64,000 nucleotides of DNA from Saccharopolyspora spinosa NRRL 18395 (GTDB taxonomy: Bacteria > Actinomycetota > Actinomycetes > Mycobacteriales > Pseudonocardiaceae): assembly GCF_000194155.1 (NCBI RefSeq), contig NZ_GL877878.1, forward strand, positions 3,689,557-3,753,556, in the 5' to 3' direction. The notes beneath the pieces were generated by a model. It worked only from the letters and a program-made list of their open reading frames with translations. It did not search any database and had not been told where the DNA came from. Both the position numbers and the translations under genes were made by a program. Numbering within the stretch: the first letter of the stretch is position 1; each line of letters starts with the position of its first letter. Positions 47,344 through 57,724 of the stretch are shown here, one piece after another.

Positions 47344-47776
47344 GGTTGCCCCGGAAAGGCCCAGCCGACAGCCCCGGGTACCTCCGGTGGCGCGCGACCC
47401 CCGCCTGGCAGCGCAAGATCACCGCCGCGCTCCGCGAGCACGCCCTGACCCGCGCGCAGTTCGTGGAGCTGGCGTCGGCGTGGTGGCTGGCGAACCAGGA
47501 AGAACGGCCCACCGAGCGCCGAGTCGCCGACCACTCCGGCACCGATCCGATGACCACCAGTCAGGTGCTGCGCGCGGTCGAGAGGAGGGCCTGGTGGAGC
47601 GGGTCGCGGACCCGGGCGACACCCGGGCGAAGCGGATCGCCCTGACCGACGCCGGCCACGCTGCGGTGCGACGCGCGCTGCCCGCCGTGCACGCGGTCGA
47701 CGCGGAGTTCTTCGACCGCGTCCCCCGCGAGAACCTGCTGGCGCTGCTGACCAGCCTCGTCCAACCGGAAGGATGA
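47340..47776 (+). pseudogene. MarR family regulator, one-base frameshift
   Basis: From TTG 47340 the frame reads ALREHALTRAQFVELASAWW and DPMTTSQVLRAVER; near 47590 a base is missing and the homology continues EGLVERVADPGDTRAKRIAL, TDAGHAAVRRALPAVHAVDA to the stop at 47774-47776. The helix-turn-helix and wing are both present but in two frames. Without the frameshift it would be a normal ~145-residue regulator. Its stop overlaps the start of the glycosylase remnant (ATGA). Confidence 0.8.
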
Positions 47777-48639
47777 CCATGAGCCCGGTCCGCGCTTCGA
47801 CATCCCTGCCGCCGCGCAGCCTTTCGACTTCGGCGCGGCCCTGGCGTACATCCGGGGCTTCCCCGCCGAAGGCCGGCGAGCACCGCACCTCCGACGGCGC
47901 GCTCACCCTCGCCGTCCGCGAGGCAGGCGCGCTCGCTGGTGCCCGGCTGACCGCCGAGGAAGGTGGATTGCGCTGCGAGCTGACCTCGGCCGGCCCGCTC
48001 GACGAGCCCGCGCTGGCCGCGATCCGCGACCGGTTGAGCTGCCGCCTCGGTCTCGACGACGACCTGGCCGAGTTCTACCGGATCGCCGCCGCCGACCTGG
48101 CGTTCCGGCCGGTCGTCGCCCGGCTGCACGGCTACCCCAAGGTCAAGTTCGCCTCGCCCGTGGAAATGCTTTGCTGGGCGGTCTTGTCCCAGCGCACGCG
48201 GATGCCGGTGGCCCGCAAGGCGAAGCAAGCCATCGTGACCACATGCGGCAACCTGGTCGTGCTGGACGGCGACGATCTGTGGGCGTTCCCCGAACTCGAC
48301 CAGCTACTCGCGCTGGGGCCCGAACAGCTGCTGGAACTGGTCGGCAACGAACGCAAAACCCGCTTCCTGCACGGCGCGCTGCACCGCTGAGCCCAGCTCG
48401 ACGAGACATTCCTGCGCACCGGCGACTACGACAAGGACCGCGACCGCCTGCTGGAACTGCCCCGCGTCGGCCCGTGGTCGGCGACCTTCCTGCTGATCGT
48501 CCCCCCCGTCCGCGAAGCCCTGCGAGCCGCCGCCAAGACCTACGGGAAACCAATCAGCGAAGCGGAGTTCAACGACGTCGCCGCCCGGTACGGCATCTGG
48601 CAGGGCTACTAGGCCCACTATCTGCGGGCCCAACGCTGA
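47773..48639 (+). pseudogene. AlkA-like DNA-3-methyladenine glycosylase, broken
   Basis: The start ATG 47773 overlaps the MarR stop. RFDIPAAAQPFDFGAALAYI lies in one frame; then AGEHRTSDGALTLAVREAGA in another. FASPVEMLCWAVLSQRTRMP is the start of the HhH-GPD fold; an in-frame TGA at 48388 follows ALHR. LLELPRVGPWSATFLLI, with the helix-hairpin-helix, continues beyond, and a TAG at 48610 replaces an expected Trp before AHYLRAQR. Two frameshifts and two stops. Alkylation base repair by this gene is lost. Confidence 0.75.
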
Positions 48640-48655
48640 TGCCCCGCAGGACGAG

Positions 48656-48793
48656 GTGAACGGACCGTTCGTGCCGTCTACCGGAGTCGACAGTCCGTTC
48701 GCCTCACGCCATTGCGCCGAAGCTTACGTGGGGTGTGCGGAGCGAACGGACCGTTCGAGCCATCTACCGGAGTCCACAGTCCGTTCACCTCAC
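48656..48793. repeat. two palindromic repeats (H, I), 86 bp apart
   Basis: Copies H (48656-48707) and I (48742-48793) have left arms GTGAACGGACCGTTCG and GCGAACGGACCGTTCG and right arms CAGTCCGTTCGCCTCAC and CAGTCCGTTCACCTCAC. The loop (CCRTCTACCGGAGT) differs from the CCTATTGACG loop of other copies while the arms are conserved: a subfamily. Between the convergent glycosylase remnant and SRPBCC gene. Confidence 0.8.
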
Positions 48794-48882
48794 GCCCACG
48801 GTTGTTCTACGGGATCCGGGCGCCGTCGACGCTGGGCACGTTTATGCGTGGGTTCACCTATGGGCATATGGCGATCCCCGCC

Positions 48883-48950
48883 CGTCAAGCGTTCGCGCCT
48901 ATCAAGCGTTCGCGCCCGTCAAGCGTTCGCGCCGATCAAGCGTTCGTGCC
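48883..48950. repeat. 17-bp tandem repeat, four units
   Basis: Four units of 17 bp, first CGTCAAGCGTTCGCGCC; positions 1-2 alternate CG, TA, CG, GA and the last unit has T for C at unit position 14. The last unit supplies the stop codon and final Ala/Asn codons of the minus-strand SRPBCC gene (48936). Each unit carries a TCA that reads as TGA on that strand. Confidence 0.8.
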
Positions 48951-49370
48951 CAAGAACTCGGCCAACTGGTCCAGGCCTGCCCGCCAACCCGGTTCGACCG
49001 CGATGGCGAAGTCGTGGCCGGCGACGATGTTGGTGAAGATCAACCGGCAGCCGTCCGGGCCGTCTGCCGCCAGCTCCCAGCGCAGGACCTCCGCGTCCCA
49101 CGTGTACTCCAGCAGGTTCGGCGGATCGAACCGGGTGGTCCGCCCCTTCCCCGGAGGCAGATCGTGCCCCTCCTCCGGCACGAATGCCAGGTTGGCGCCG
49201 GCGGCGAAGTCCAGGCGGCTGCGGTCGTAGTCGAGGATCTCCACGAACCACGCCCGCAGCTGCGCCGGATCGGTGATCGCCCGCCACACCTTCGATTGCG
49301 CGTGCGCGAGCCAGCGCTCGAACCGCAGCTCGTACCGGCCATCGTCGAGCTGCCGCAGCTTGTCGTCCAT
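48936..49370 (-). CDS. SRPBCC/AHSA1 family protein
   Basis: A 144-residue START-like protein. ERWLAHAQSKVWRAITDPAQ, LRAWFVEILDYDRS and LLEYTWDAEVLRWELA are typical of the AHSA1 group (activator of Hsp90 homologue-like), which binds hydrophobic ligands; function of bacterial members is mostly unknown. ATG 49368-49370 follows GGGGGCGGG. The reading frame ends LAEFLGTNA, the last codons lying in a 17-bp tandem repeat, so the C-terminus may have been shortened. Confidence 0.82.
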   Translation of the reverse strand: MDDKLRQLDDGRYELRFERWLAHAQSKVWRAITDPAQLRAWFVEILDYDRSRLDFAAGANLAFVPEEGHDLPPGKGRTTRFDPPNLLEYTWDAEVLRWELAADGPDGCRLIFTNIVAGHDFAIAVEPGWRAGLDQLAEFLGTNA

Positions 49371-49441
49371 CCCGCCCCCATCAGCACATATTCCGCCGAG
49401 AGAATATTTCCAGAGAACCATATTGATCGTGGCGGTATGCG

Positions 49442-49466
49442 ACAAGTGGTGACGCGCACCACTTGT
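49442..49466. promoter_or_regulatory. perfect 10-bp inverted repeat
   Basis: ACAAGTGGTG (49442-49451), 5-nt spacer, CACCACTTGT (49457-49466). It lies 71 bp upstream of the SRPBCC start and 104 bp upstream of the ClpC-like start, in the divergent promoter region. It could be an operator for either gene; a terminator is unlikely in this position. Confidence 0.5.
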
Positions 49467-49503
49467 GGGACTGGATGGAATTACCTGGGTTCGACTGATG
49501 TTG

Positions 49504-49524
49504 GTTGATAACATCGGACTCAAG
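49504..49524 (+). promoter_or_regulatory. HAIR-like (HspR) site before the Clp ATPase
   Basis: GTTGATA-N7-ACTCAAG. The right half is a perfect half of HspR's inverted repeat (CTTGAGT-N7-ACTCAAG) and the left half keeps TTGA at the right distance. HspR controls dnaK, clpB and lon in Streptomyces. The site lies 46 bp before the start codon. Assignment is by sequence likeness. Confidence 0.5.
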
Positions 49525-49569
49525 TAGATGGCGGCGGAAGCCAGCAACACCGTCGCGAGGAGGTTAGGA

Positions 49570-52059
<2,490 letters not shown>

Positions 52060-52156
52060 TCCGGCACCGCAACGGGGCGGACGCGACGAGCGGCCGCCCC
52101 GCTTTGCGTGCGGAAGAGGGGATGCACCGTCGCGTCGCGGGGACGATCGGCGCATC

Positions 52157-52507
52157 ATGGCGGGCGTGTCCGATCGCATCGCCGTCTACGGCACGCTCCA
52201 ACACGGCGCGACCGCTTGGCAGTTGTTGGCACCGCTGGTCGTCGGACCGGCGGTGCCGACGTGGTTGCCCGGCGCGCTGTACGACACCGCCAACGGCTAT
52301 CCCGCGCTGAAGCTCGGCGAGGATTCCCGTGTGCCCGCACAGGTCTTCCGGCTGCGCGATCCGCAACGCGCCTGGCCGGTGCTCGACGAGTACGAAGGAC
52401 CGGAGTACGAGCGCTGCCGGATCGAACTCGACGGCGAGCCGTGCTGGGTTTACGCCTGGCGCGGCCCGGTCACCGGCATGAGCCCGCTCCCCCACGGCTG
52501 GCAGTAG
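52157..52507 (+). CDS. gamma-glutamylcyclotransferase-like (AIG2/YtfP) protein
   Basis: A 116-residue protein. RIAVYGTLQHGATAWQLLAP gives the Y-G-T/S-L nucleotide- or glutamyl-binding loop. WPVLDEYEGPEYERCRIELD carries the acidic residue that acts as general acid in characterised family members. The active site looks complete. Substrate in bacteria is generally unknown. It is on the same strand 97 bp after the Clp gene. Confidence 0.87.
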   Translation: MAGVSDRIAVYGTLQHGATAWQLLAPLVVGPAVPTWLPGALYDTANGYPALKLGEDSRVPAQVFRLRDPQRAWPVLDEYEGPEYERCRIELDGEPCWVYAWRGPVTGMSPLPHGWQ

Positions 52508-52562
52508 CGAGAACCGACCGAATGCCCGGCGAGTTGGACAGCTTCCGGCAGCGCCAGGACGC

Positions 52563-52919
52563 TCAGGGCAGCACCGACTGCACGGCTTCCGGGGTCCGGG
52601 CGACGACCGTGGTGCCGTCGTCGGCCGTGATGATCGGGCGCTGGATGAGCTTCGGGTTCGCCACCAGCGCCTCGATCCACTGGTCCCGGGTCGACGGCTC
52701 CCGCGCCCAGGTCTTCAGGCCGAGCTCCGTCGCCACCGGCTCGGCCGTCCTGGCGATGTCCCACGGCTCCAGCCCGAGCCGTTCCAGCACCTCGGCCAGC
52801 TCCGCCGACGTCGGCGGCTCGTCCAGGTACCGGCGCACGGTGTAGTCCACTCCCGCCTCGTCCAGCAGCGACACCGCCGAACGGCACTTCGAACACGCCG
52901 GATTGACCCAGATCTCCAT
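52563..52919 (-). CDS. ArsC/Spx family protein
   Basis: A 118-residue thioredoxin-like protein. EIWVNPACSKCRSAVSLLDE holds the N-terminal C-x-x-C; VDYTVRRYLDEPPTSAELAE and NPKLIQRPIITADDG carry the family pattern with the conserved R-P-I of the ArsC fold. Members reduce arsenate or act as Spx-like regulators; this one resembles the glutaredoxin-dependent arsenate reductase branch more than Spx. ATG 52917-52919 follows GGGGAG. Convergent with the cyclotransferase gene. Confidence 0.85.
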   Translation of the reverse strand: MEIWVNPACSKCRSAVSLLDEAGVDYTVRRYLDEPPTSAELAEVLERLGLEPWDIARTAEPVATELGLKTWAREPSTRDQWIEALVANPKLIQRPIITADDGTTVVARTPEAVQSVLP

Positions 52920-53055
52920 CGGAAACTCCCCTGCCACGACGACTGCCGACCTAGGCTATCCGCGCCGCCTGTCACACGTGCCGATGGTCCCTTCACACCA
53001 GGGGCCATCGTTGCAATACTTATCCAACTGACGGATGAGCCGTTGGAGGTGGGCC

Positions 53056-53322
53056 ATGCTTCCGAGGGATGAGCGGCGCCGCCTGCGGGAGATCGAGCAG
53101 CAGCTCATCGGCGATGATCCAAAACTGGCCCGCCGGTTGACCGAGACTAGCCTGTGGCGGCGGCTGTGGGCGCTGATGTCGCTGCGGATGGCGTTGGTCG
53201 TATTCTCCGCGGTCATCGCAGTGGTGTGCCTGTTCCTAGGCGAAGGCGGTGGCGTGTTGTCCGCCGGGGTGTTGGCCGCGATCGCGTTCCTCTCCCGAAC
53301 CTGGCAGATCCGCCTGGAATGA
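53056..53322 (+). CDS. DUF3040 membrane protein
   Basis: An 88-residue protein. MLPRDERRRLREIEQQLIGD and DPKLARRL are the DUF3040 N-terminus; two membrane helices follow (about 44-62 and 67-82). TTGGAGGTGG sits just before ATG 53056. A -10-like TACTTAT lies at about 53017-53023. Paralog of the gene at 19177. Role unknown. Confidence 0.82.
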   Translation: MLPRDERRRLREIEQQLIGDDPKLARRLTETSLWRRLWALMSLRMALVVFSAVIAVVCLFLGEGGGVLSAGVLAAIAFLSRTWQIRLE

Positions 53323-53339
53323 GCCCGGGAACGCCCGCT

Positions 53340-53766
53340 CCCGGTCAGGCCACGCCTTCCGGGTGGGCGCCCTGCCATCGACACGCCGTCGGCGACGATC
53401 CGATCGATCTCCGCGAGGCCCTCGGCGGAGAGTTCGACGTCCGCCCGGCGAGGCTGTCCTCGATGTTGCGCGCTGCGCGCACCGACGATCGCCACGCGCA
53501 CTCCCGACTGGGCCAGCACCCACACGATGGCCAGCCGGCCGACCGAAATGCCCTTTGTCACGCGCCGCAACCTCGCCGTCGTCGACCGCCTCGCGGCGCA
53601 GCGGTTCGCCCCGGAACGCCGACGATTGCGACCGCCAGTCGTCCGGCTCGAACGTGACGTCGGCGGTCAGCCACCCGTGCTCGCCTACAGTCCGCTGGCC
53701 AGTGGGCTGCTCCACCGCGATCCGGGACACCGTGATGCCGGTCCTGCCCAGGATCGTTTCGCGCAT
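53340..53766 (-). pseudogene. aldo/keto reductase, internally deleted
   Basis: The minus strand begins METILGRTGITVSRIAVE-like, with start ATG at about 53766, then jumps to the family's C-terminal part: TADVTFEPDDWRSQSSAFRG, then in another frame RVTKGISVGRLAIVWVLAQS, GVRVAIVGARSAQHRGQ, ELSAEGLAEIDRIVADGVSM. About 600 bp coding for the catalytic Asp-Tyr-Lys-His barrel core are deleted. The NADPH-binding end (GARSAQH) survives. Non-functional. Confidence 0.75.
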
Positions 53767-53926
53767 GCCCCCATGACACCGCACCTGGTGCGGACCCGCA
53801 CGCGGATCACTGTCCACAGTAGCCAACTGAAGGGTTTCCGTTTCTGGCGGTTAGGAGTTGTGCGGCGCGAACCGGCGAGCGGTAGCACAATCGCCATGAG
53901 TTCACCCCCGGCGGTAGGAGAATTCG

Positions 53927-54784
53927 ATGACCTCTGTGGCCTTGCTGGGCACCGGCACGATGGGTGCCCCGATGGCGCGCAACCTGCTGGGAGCCGGTTT
54001 CCCGGTCCGGGTTTGGAACCGCACGCGCGCCAAGGCGGCACCGCTGTCGGCCGATGGCGCGACCGTCGCGGAGACGCCGGCGGAGGCCGCCCGGGGCGCT
54101 GACGTGCTGATCACGATGTTGTTGGACGCGCCCTCCACGGTCGCGGCGGGCGAGGCGGCAGTCCCCGAACTGGCGCCGGGCGCGGTGTGGGTGCAGATGG
54201 GCACGATCGGACTGGCGGGTCTGGCCGAAGCACATGCCGCCGCAGGCGGGGTGACGCTGGTCGACGCGCCCGTGCTGGGCACGAAACTCCCGGCGGAGCG
54301 CGGCGAACTCGTCGTGCTGGCCGCAGGGCCGACCGAGGTGCGCGACCGCGTGCAACCGCTATTTGACGCCATCGGGCAACGCACCCTCTGGCTCGGCGAG
54401 GACGCCTCGGCCGCAGCCGCAACACGGCTGAAACTCGTTGTCAACAACTGGATCCTGACGCTCACGAACGCGGTGGGCGAGGCGATGGCGCTGGCCGGTG
54501 CACTGGGCGTGGACCCCGCCGACTTCCTGTCCGCGATCGGCGGAACGGCGACGGATTCTGCATACGCGCAGTTCAAGGGCTCAGCCATCATCAATGGCGA
54601 CTTCACGCCGTCGTTCGCGTTGCACACCGCGGGCAAGGACGCGGAGTTGGTCGCCGAGGCCGCAGGCGATTCGGTGCGGCTCGACCTCGCGGACGCGGTG
54701 CGGGAGCGGTTCCGGCGGGCCGAAGCGGCCGGCCACGGCGACGAGGACATGGCCGCCGCCTACTTCGCATCGTTCCAGGAGTGA
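53927..54784 (+). CDS. NAD(P)-dependent beta-hydroxyacid dehydrogenase-type reductase
   Basis: A 285-residue protein of the 3-hydroxyisobutyrate dehydrogenase/imine reductase superfamily. The Rossmann glycines are LLGTGTMGAPMARNL (about 6-20). Arg at WNRTRAK favours NADPH. The substrate loop is DAPVLGTKLPAERGELVVLA. The catalytic lysine position is in AATRLKLVVNNWILTLTNAV (about Lys168). GGTAGGAG before ATG 53927 is a good ribosome site. Substrate unknown; succinate- or glyoxylate-type carbonyls are possible. Confidence 0.87.
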   Translation: MTSVALLGTGTMGAPMARNLLGAGFPVRVWNRTRAKAAPLSADGATVAETPAEAARGADVLITMLLDAPSTVAAGEAAVPELAPGAVWVQMGTIGLAGLAEAHAAAGGVTLVDAPVLGTKLPAERGELVVLAAGPTEVRDRVQPLFDAIGQRTLWLGEDASAAAATRLKLVVNNWILTLTNAVGEAMALAGALGVDPADFLSAIGGTATDSAYAQFKGSAIINGDFTPSFALHTAGKDAELVAEAAGDSVRLDLADAVRERFRRAEAAGHGDEDMAAAYFASFQE

Positions 54785-55020
54785 AACCCGGATTTCTCGA
54801 TCCGTGGGAGCCACCGAGCCGTCGTTGACCTTCCCCGCAGGCGGCTGACAGCATCGTGCTCGTGTCCGGACGCATCGCGTTGACCTTCCGCCTGCACGTC
54901 GATTTGCGACGGCAGGCCAGCGCAGTCTGTCGTCCCCGCTGAGTTCCTCGCGCTGAATCCTCGCAAACCCCGCAGTTCCGGGGCTATTCTCTCCTGCCCG
55001 CGTGCCGTTTTCCCGCAACG

Positions 55021-56046
55021 ATGGAGCAATCGACCGTGCGTCGTCGTGATTTCCTTGCTGCCCTTGCCCTTTCCACCACCTCTGCCGGACTGCTCAGCGC
55101 CTGCGCGAGCGGTCGGGACGACCCGGCCCAGGCGCCGGTGCCCGCGCCCGTCGACGCCGGACGACTGACGCAGGTGACCCTGCGAGTCGGCGACCAGAAG
55201 GGCAATTCCCGCTCCCTGCTGCGGTCGGCCGGTCTGGACGACTTCCCGTACGCGGTGCAGTGGGCGACCTTCCCGTCCGGTCCGCCGCTGCTGGAAGCGG
55301 TGTCGGCGGACGCGATCGACCTCGGCGGCGTCGGCAACACGCCGCCGCTGTTCGCCGCCGCAGCCGGGGCGAAGATGAAGATCATCGCCGCTTCGAAGGG
55401 CAACGTCGCCAGCGATGCCCTGGTGGTGCTGCCGAACTCGCCGCTGCAGGGCCGCGACCAGCTCCGGGGCCGCAAGATCGCGGTCGCCAAGGGAAGTTCG
55501 GCGCACGGCCAGATCCTGTTGACGTTGCGCGCGGCCGGGCTCACGGTCGACGACGTCGAGCTGGTGTTCCTGCAGCCCTCCGACGCGCTTGGCGCGTTCA
55601 AGCAGGGTTCCGTGGACGCGTGGGCGATCTGGGATCCGTACTTCTCGCAGATCCAGCTGGAATCGGGTGCCCGGGTGATCGCCGACGGCCAGGGCACCGC
55701 CAACGGCCTGAGCTTCCAGGTCGCGGGAACCGCCGCGCTGGCCGACGCGGGCCGCAACACCGCCATCGCCGACTACCTGGTGCGCCTGGCCAAGGCGCAG
55801 CGCTTCGCCGACGGCAACCGGGAGCAGCGCGCGCAGGCCTGGTCGGCGGATACCGGGCTGCGAATCGAGGTGACCCGGCGGGCCACCGGCCTGGGGCCGG
55901 ACCTGCCGGTGCCGCTGGACGACGCAGTGATCCGCTCTGAGCAGGAACTCGCGGATGCGTTCGTGGCAGCCAAGGAGATCCCCCGCCGGTTCGAATTCGC
56001 CGAGTTCGCCGACAACCGATTCGCGCCTCAGCTCGCCGCCGTCTGA
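55021..56046 (+). CDS. ssuA: alkanesulfonate-binding lipoprotein SsuA-like
   Basis: A 341-residue substrate-binding protein. The signal peptide has twin arginines (RRRDFLAALALSTTSA) and a lipobox LLSAC with lipid-bearing Cys28. The mature part has LLEAVSADAIDLGGVGNTPP, KIIAASKGNVASDALVVLPN and AWAIWDPYFSQIQLESG, as in SsuA/TauA sulfonate receptors. It precedes an SsuD-like monooxygenase gene by 59 bp. The permease (SsuC) and ATPase (SsuB) genes expected in such operons are not here, so uptake must rely on genes elsewhere. Confidence 0.88.
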   Translation: MEQSTVRRRDFLAALALSTTSAGLLSACASGRDDPAQAPVPAPVDAGRLTQVTLRVGDQKGNSRSLLRSAGLDDFPYAVQWATFPSGPPLLEAVSADAIDLGGVGNTPPLFAAAAGAKMKIIAASKGNVASDALVVLPNSPLQGRDQLRGRKIAVAKGSSAHGQILLTLRAAGLTVDDVELVFLQPSDALGAFKQGSVDAWAIWDPYFSQIQLESGARVIADGQGTANGLSFQVAGTAALADAGRNTAIADYLVRLAKAQRFADGNREQRAQAWSADTGLRIEVTRRATGLGPDLPVPLDDAVIRSEQELADAFVAAKEIPRRFEFAEFADNRFAPQLAAV

Positions 56047-56105
56047 CACGACTACGCCGCTTCGCTGGACGACAAGCAGACTCCGAGGAATCCGGGAGAA
56101 CACGC

Positions 56106-57245
56106 ATGAGCGTCACCACGCACTGGTTCTTGCCCACCCACGGCGACGGAAGGTCCATTGTGGACCGTCCGCATGTCACGCCGACCGGGGCCGACACCCC
56201 GCGTCAGCCCGACATCGACTACCTGGCGCAGGTCGCGCAGGCCGCCGAGCACCTCGGTTTCACCGGAATGCTCACCCCCACCGGAACCTGGTGCCAGGAC
56301 GCCTGGATCACCACGGCGGCGCTGCTGGCCCGCACCCAGCGGATCAAGTTCCTGGTGGCGTTCCGGCCCGGCTCGCTGACGCCGACGCTGGCGGCCCAGC
56401 TGGCCACCACCTACCAGCGGGTCTCCGGCGGGCGGCTGCTGCTCAACATCGTCACCGGCGGCGAATCCGTCGAGCAGCAGCGCTACGGCGACTGGCTGGA
56501 CCACGACCAGCGGTACGCCCGCACCGACGAGTTCCTCGCCGCGCTGCGCGGCATCTTCACCGGCGAGGCGCTCGACTTCGACGGCGAGCACTACCAGCTC
56601 CGCGGTGCCACCGCGTTCGAGGCGCCGGACCCGCAGCCCCCGCTGTACTTCGGGGGTTCCTCGGACGCCGCCCTGCCGGTGGCGGCGCGCCACGCCGACG
56701 TGCACCTGACCTGGGGCGAGCCGCCGGGTGCGGTGGCCCGGAAGGTGCAGCGGCTGCGCGAGCTCGCCGCCGACGAGGGCCGCACCCTGCGGTTCGGCAT
56801 CCGCGCCCACATCATCACCCGGGACACCAGCGCCGAGGCCTGGGCCACCGCGCAGAAGTTCGTCGACCAGATGGATCCGGTCGACGTGGCCCGCTCCCAG
56901 GCGAAGTTCGCGACCACCGAATCCGTCGGCCAGCGAAACATGGCCGCCCTGCACGGCGGTTTGCTGCGCGGCGACGCGCGGGAGCTGGAGATCCACCCCG
57001 GGCTGTGGGCGGGTGTCGGGCTGCTGCGCGGCGGCGCGGGCACCGCGTTCGTCGGAAGCCACGCCGAGGTCGCGGACCTGATCGAGGAGTACCACGCGGT
57101 GGACATCGAGGAGTTCGTGCTGTCCGGCTACCCACACCTGGAAGAGGCGTACTGGTTCGGCGAAGGCGTGCACCCGGAACTGGCCCGCCGAGGCCTGCTC
57201 GCTTCGGCCGAGTCCCCGGCACCCGAACTGGCAACCGCCGGGTGA
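56106..57245 (+). CDS. ssuD: FMNH2-dependent alkanesulfonate monooxygenase SsuD-like
   Basis: A 379-residue luciferase-fold enzyme that splits alkanesulfonates into sulfite and aldehyde using FMNH2 and O2, a sulfur-starvation function. Family blocks: TTHWFLPTHGDGR, HLGFTGMLTPTGTWCQDAWI, IKFLVAFRPGSLTPTLAAQL, and LLLNIVTGGESVEQQRYGDW. The end has EEFVLSGYPHLEEAYWFGEG. GGGAG precedes ATG 56106. FMNH2 must come from a reductase elsewhere, such as the product of 10820-11380. It is in an operon with ssuA. Confidence 0.92.
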   Translation: MSVTTHWFLPTHGDGRSIVDRPHVTPTGADTPRQPDIDYLAQVAQAAEHLGFTGMLTPTGTWCQDAWITTAALLARTQRIKFLVAFRPGSLTPTLAAQLATTYQRVSGGRLLLNIVTGGESVEQQRYGDWLDHDQRYARTDEFLAALRGIFTGEALDFDGEHYQLRGATAFEAPDPQPPLYFGGSSDAALPVAARHADVHLTWGEPPGAVARKVQRLRELAADEGRTLRFGIRAHIITRDTSAEAWATAQKFVDQMDPVDVARSQAKFATTESVGQRNMAALHGGLLRGDARELEIHPGLWAGVGLLRGGAGTAFVGSHAEVADLIEEYHAVDIEEFVLSGYPHLEEAYWFGEGVHPELARRGLLASAESPAPELATAG

Positions 57246-57256
57246 CCTGACTCCAG

Positions 57257-57618
57257 TTTCAATGGAAATTGCGGGAGATATCCACAACCTTCGGCGTGTC
57301 GTGGCCCGCCGCGCCGAAGATCCGCAATTTCAAGCCTTTTTCGTCCGGGTCGATCCGCAGCCACGACGCTGGAAGTCCCACGACGCAAGGTCGTCGCATG
57401 CACCGAAGACGCGTAGCCCATCCCCGCAACCGGCATCGCTGCGGGTTCTCAGCTGCCTTCTCGCGAGAACAGCCCGGACGCCGCGTATCGGTCCATACAC
57501 AAGTCCGGGATGCCACAGCCGAGAAGACCGCTGAGGTCCGCGACCCGCACCGCAACGCAAGAAGAGGCTGCAAAAACGCTCATTGAAACCAGGGCGTCGA
57601 TTTCCATTGAAATTGCGG
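57257..57618. repeat. three TTGAAATTGCGG-type boxes after ssuD
   Basis: TTTCAATGGAAATTGCGG (57257-57274), CCGCAATTTCAA (57322-57333, reverse orientation) and TTTCCATTGAAATTGCGG (57601-57618). The first and last share TTGCGG in direct orientation, while their 12-bp cores are exact reverse complements of each other. They flank a MITE-like element (copy 2). They may be target or end sequences of a mobile element or regulator boxes. Confidence 0.45.
57400..57560 (-). repeat. MITE-like element, copy 2
   Basis: On the minus strand: TTGCGTTGCGGTGCGGGT (57560 downward), GCGGACCTCAG, then CCGATACGCGGCGTCCGGG (shared with copy 1), then CTGAGAACCCGC (about 57449-57438). The end towards 57400 is indistinct. 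It lies upstream of the thiolase gene. Confidence 0.55.
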
Positions 57619-57724
57619 TCAGTGCGGTGTCTTGCGTGGTGGGGGGCGGGCGCGTCATCATGATGGGGAGATTTTGGACCACAGCGGTCCGAAATAACTC
57701 CGGTACCGCGCAGAGGAGGCAGCG

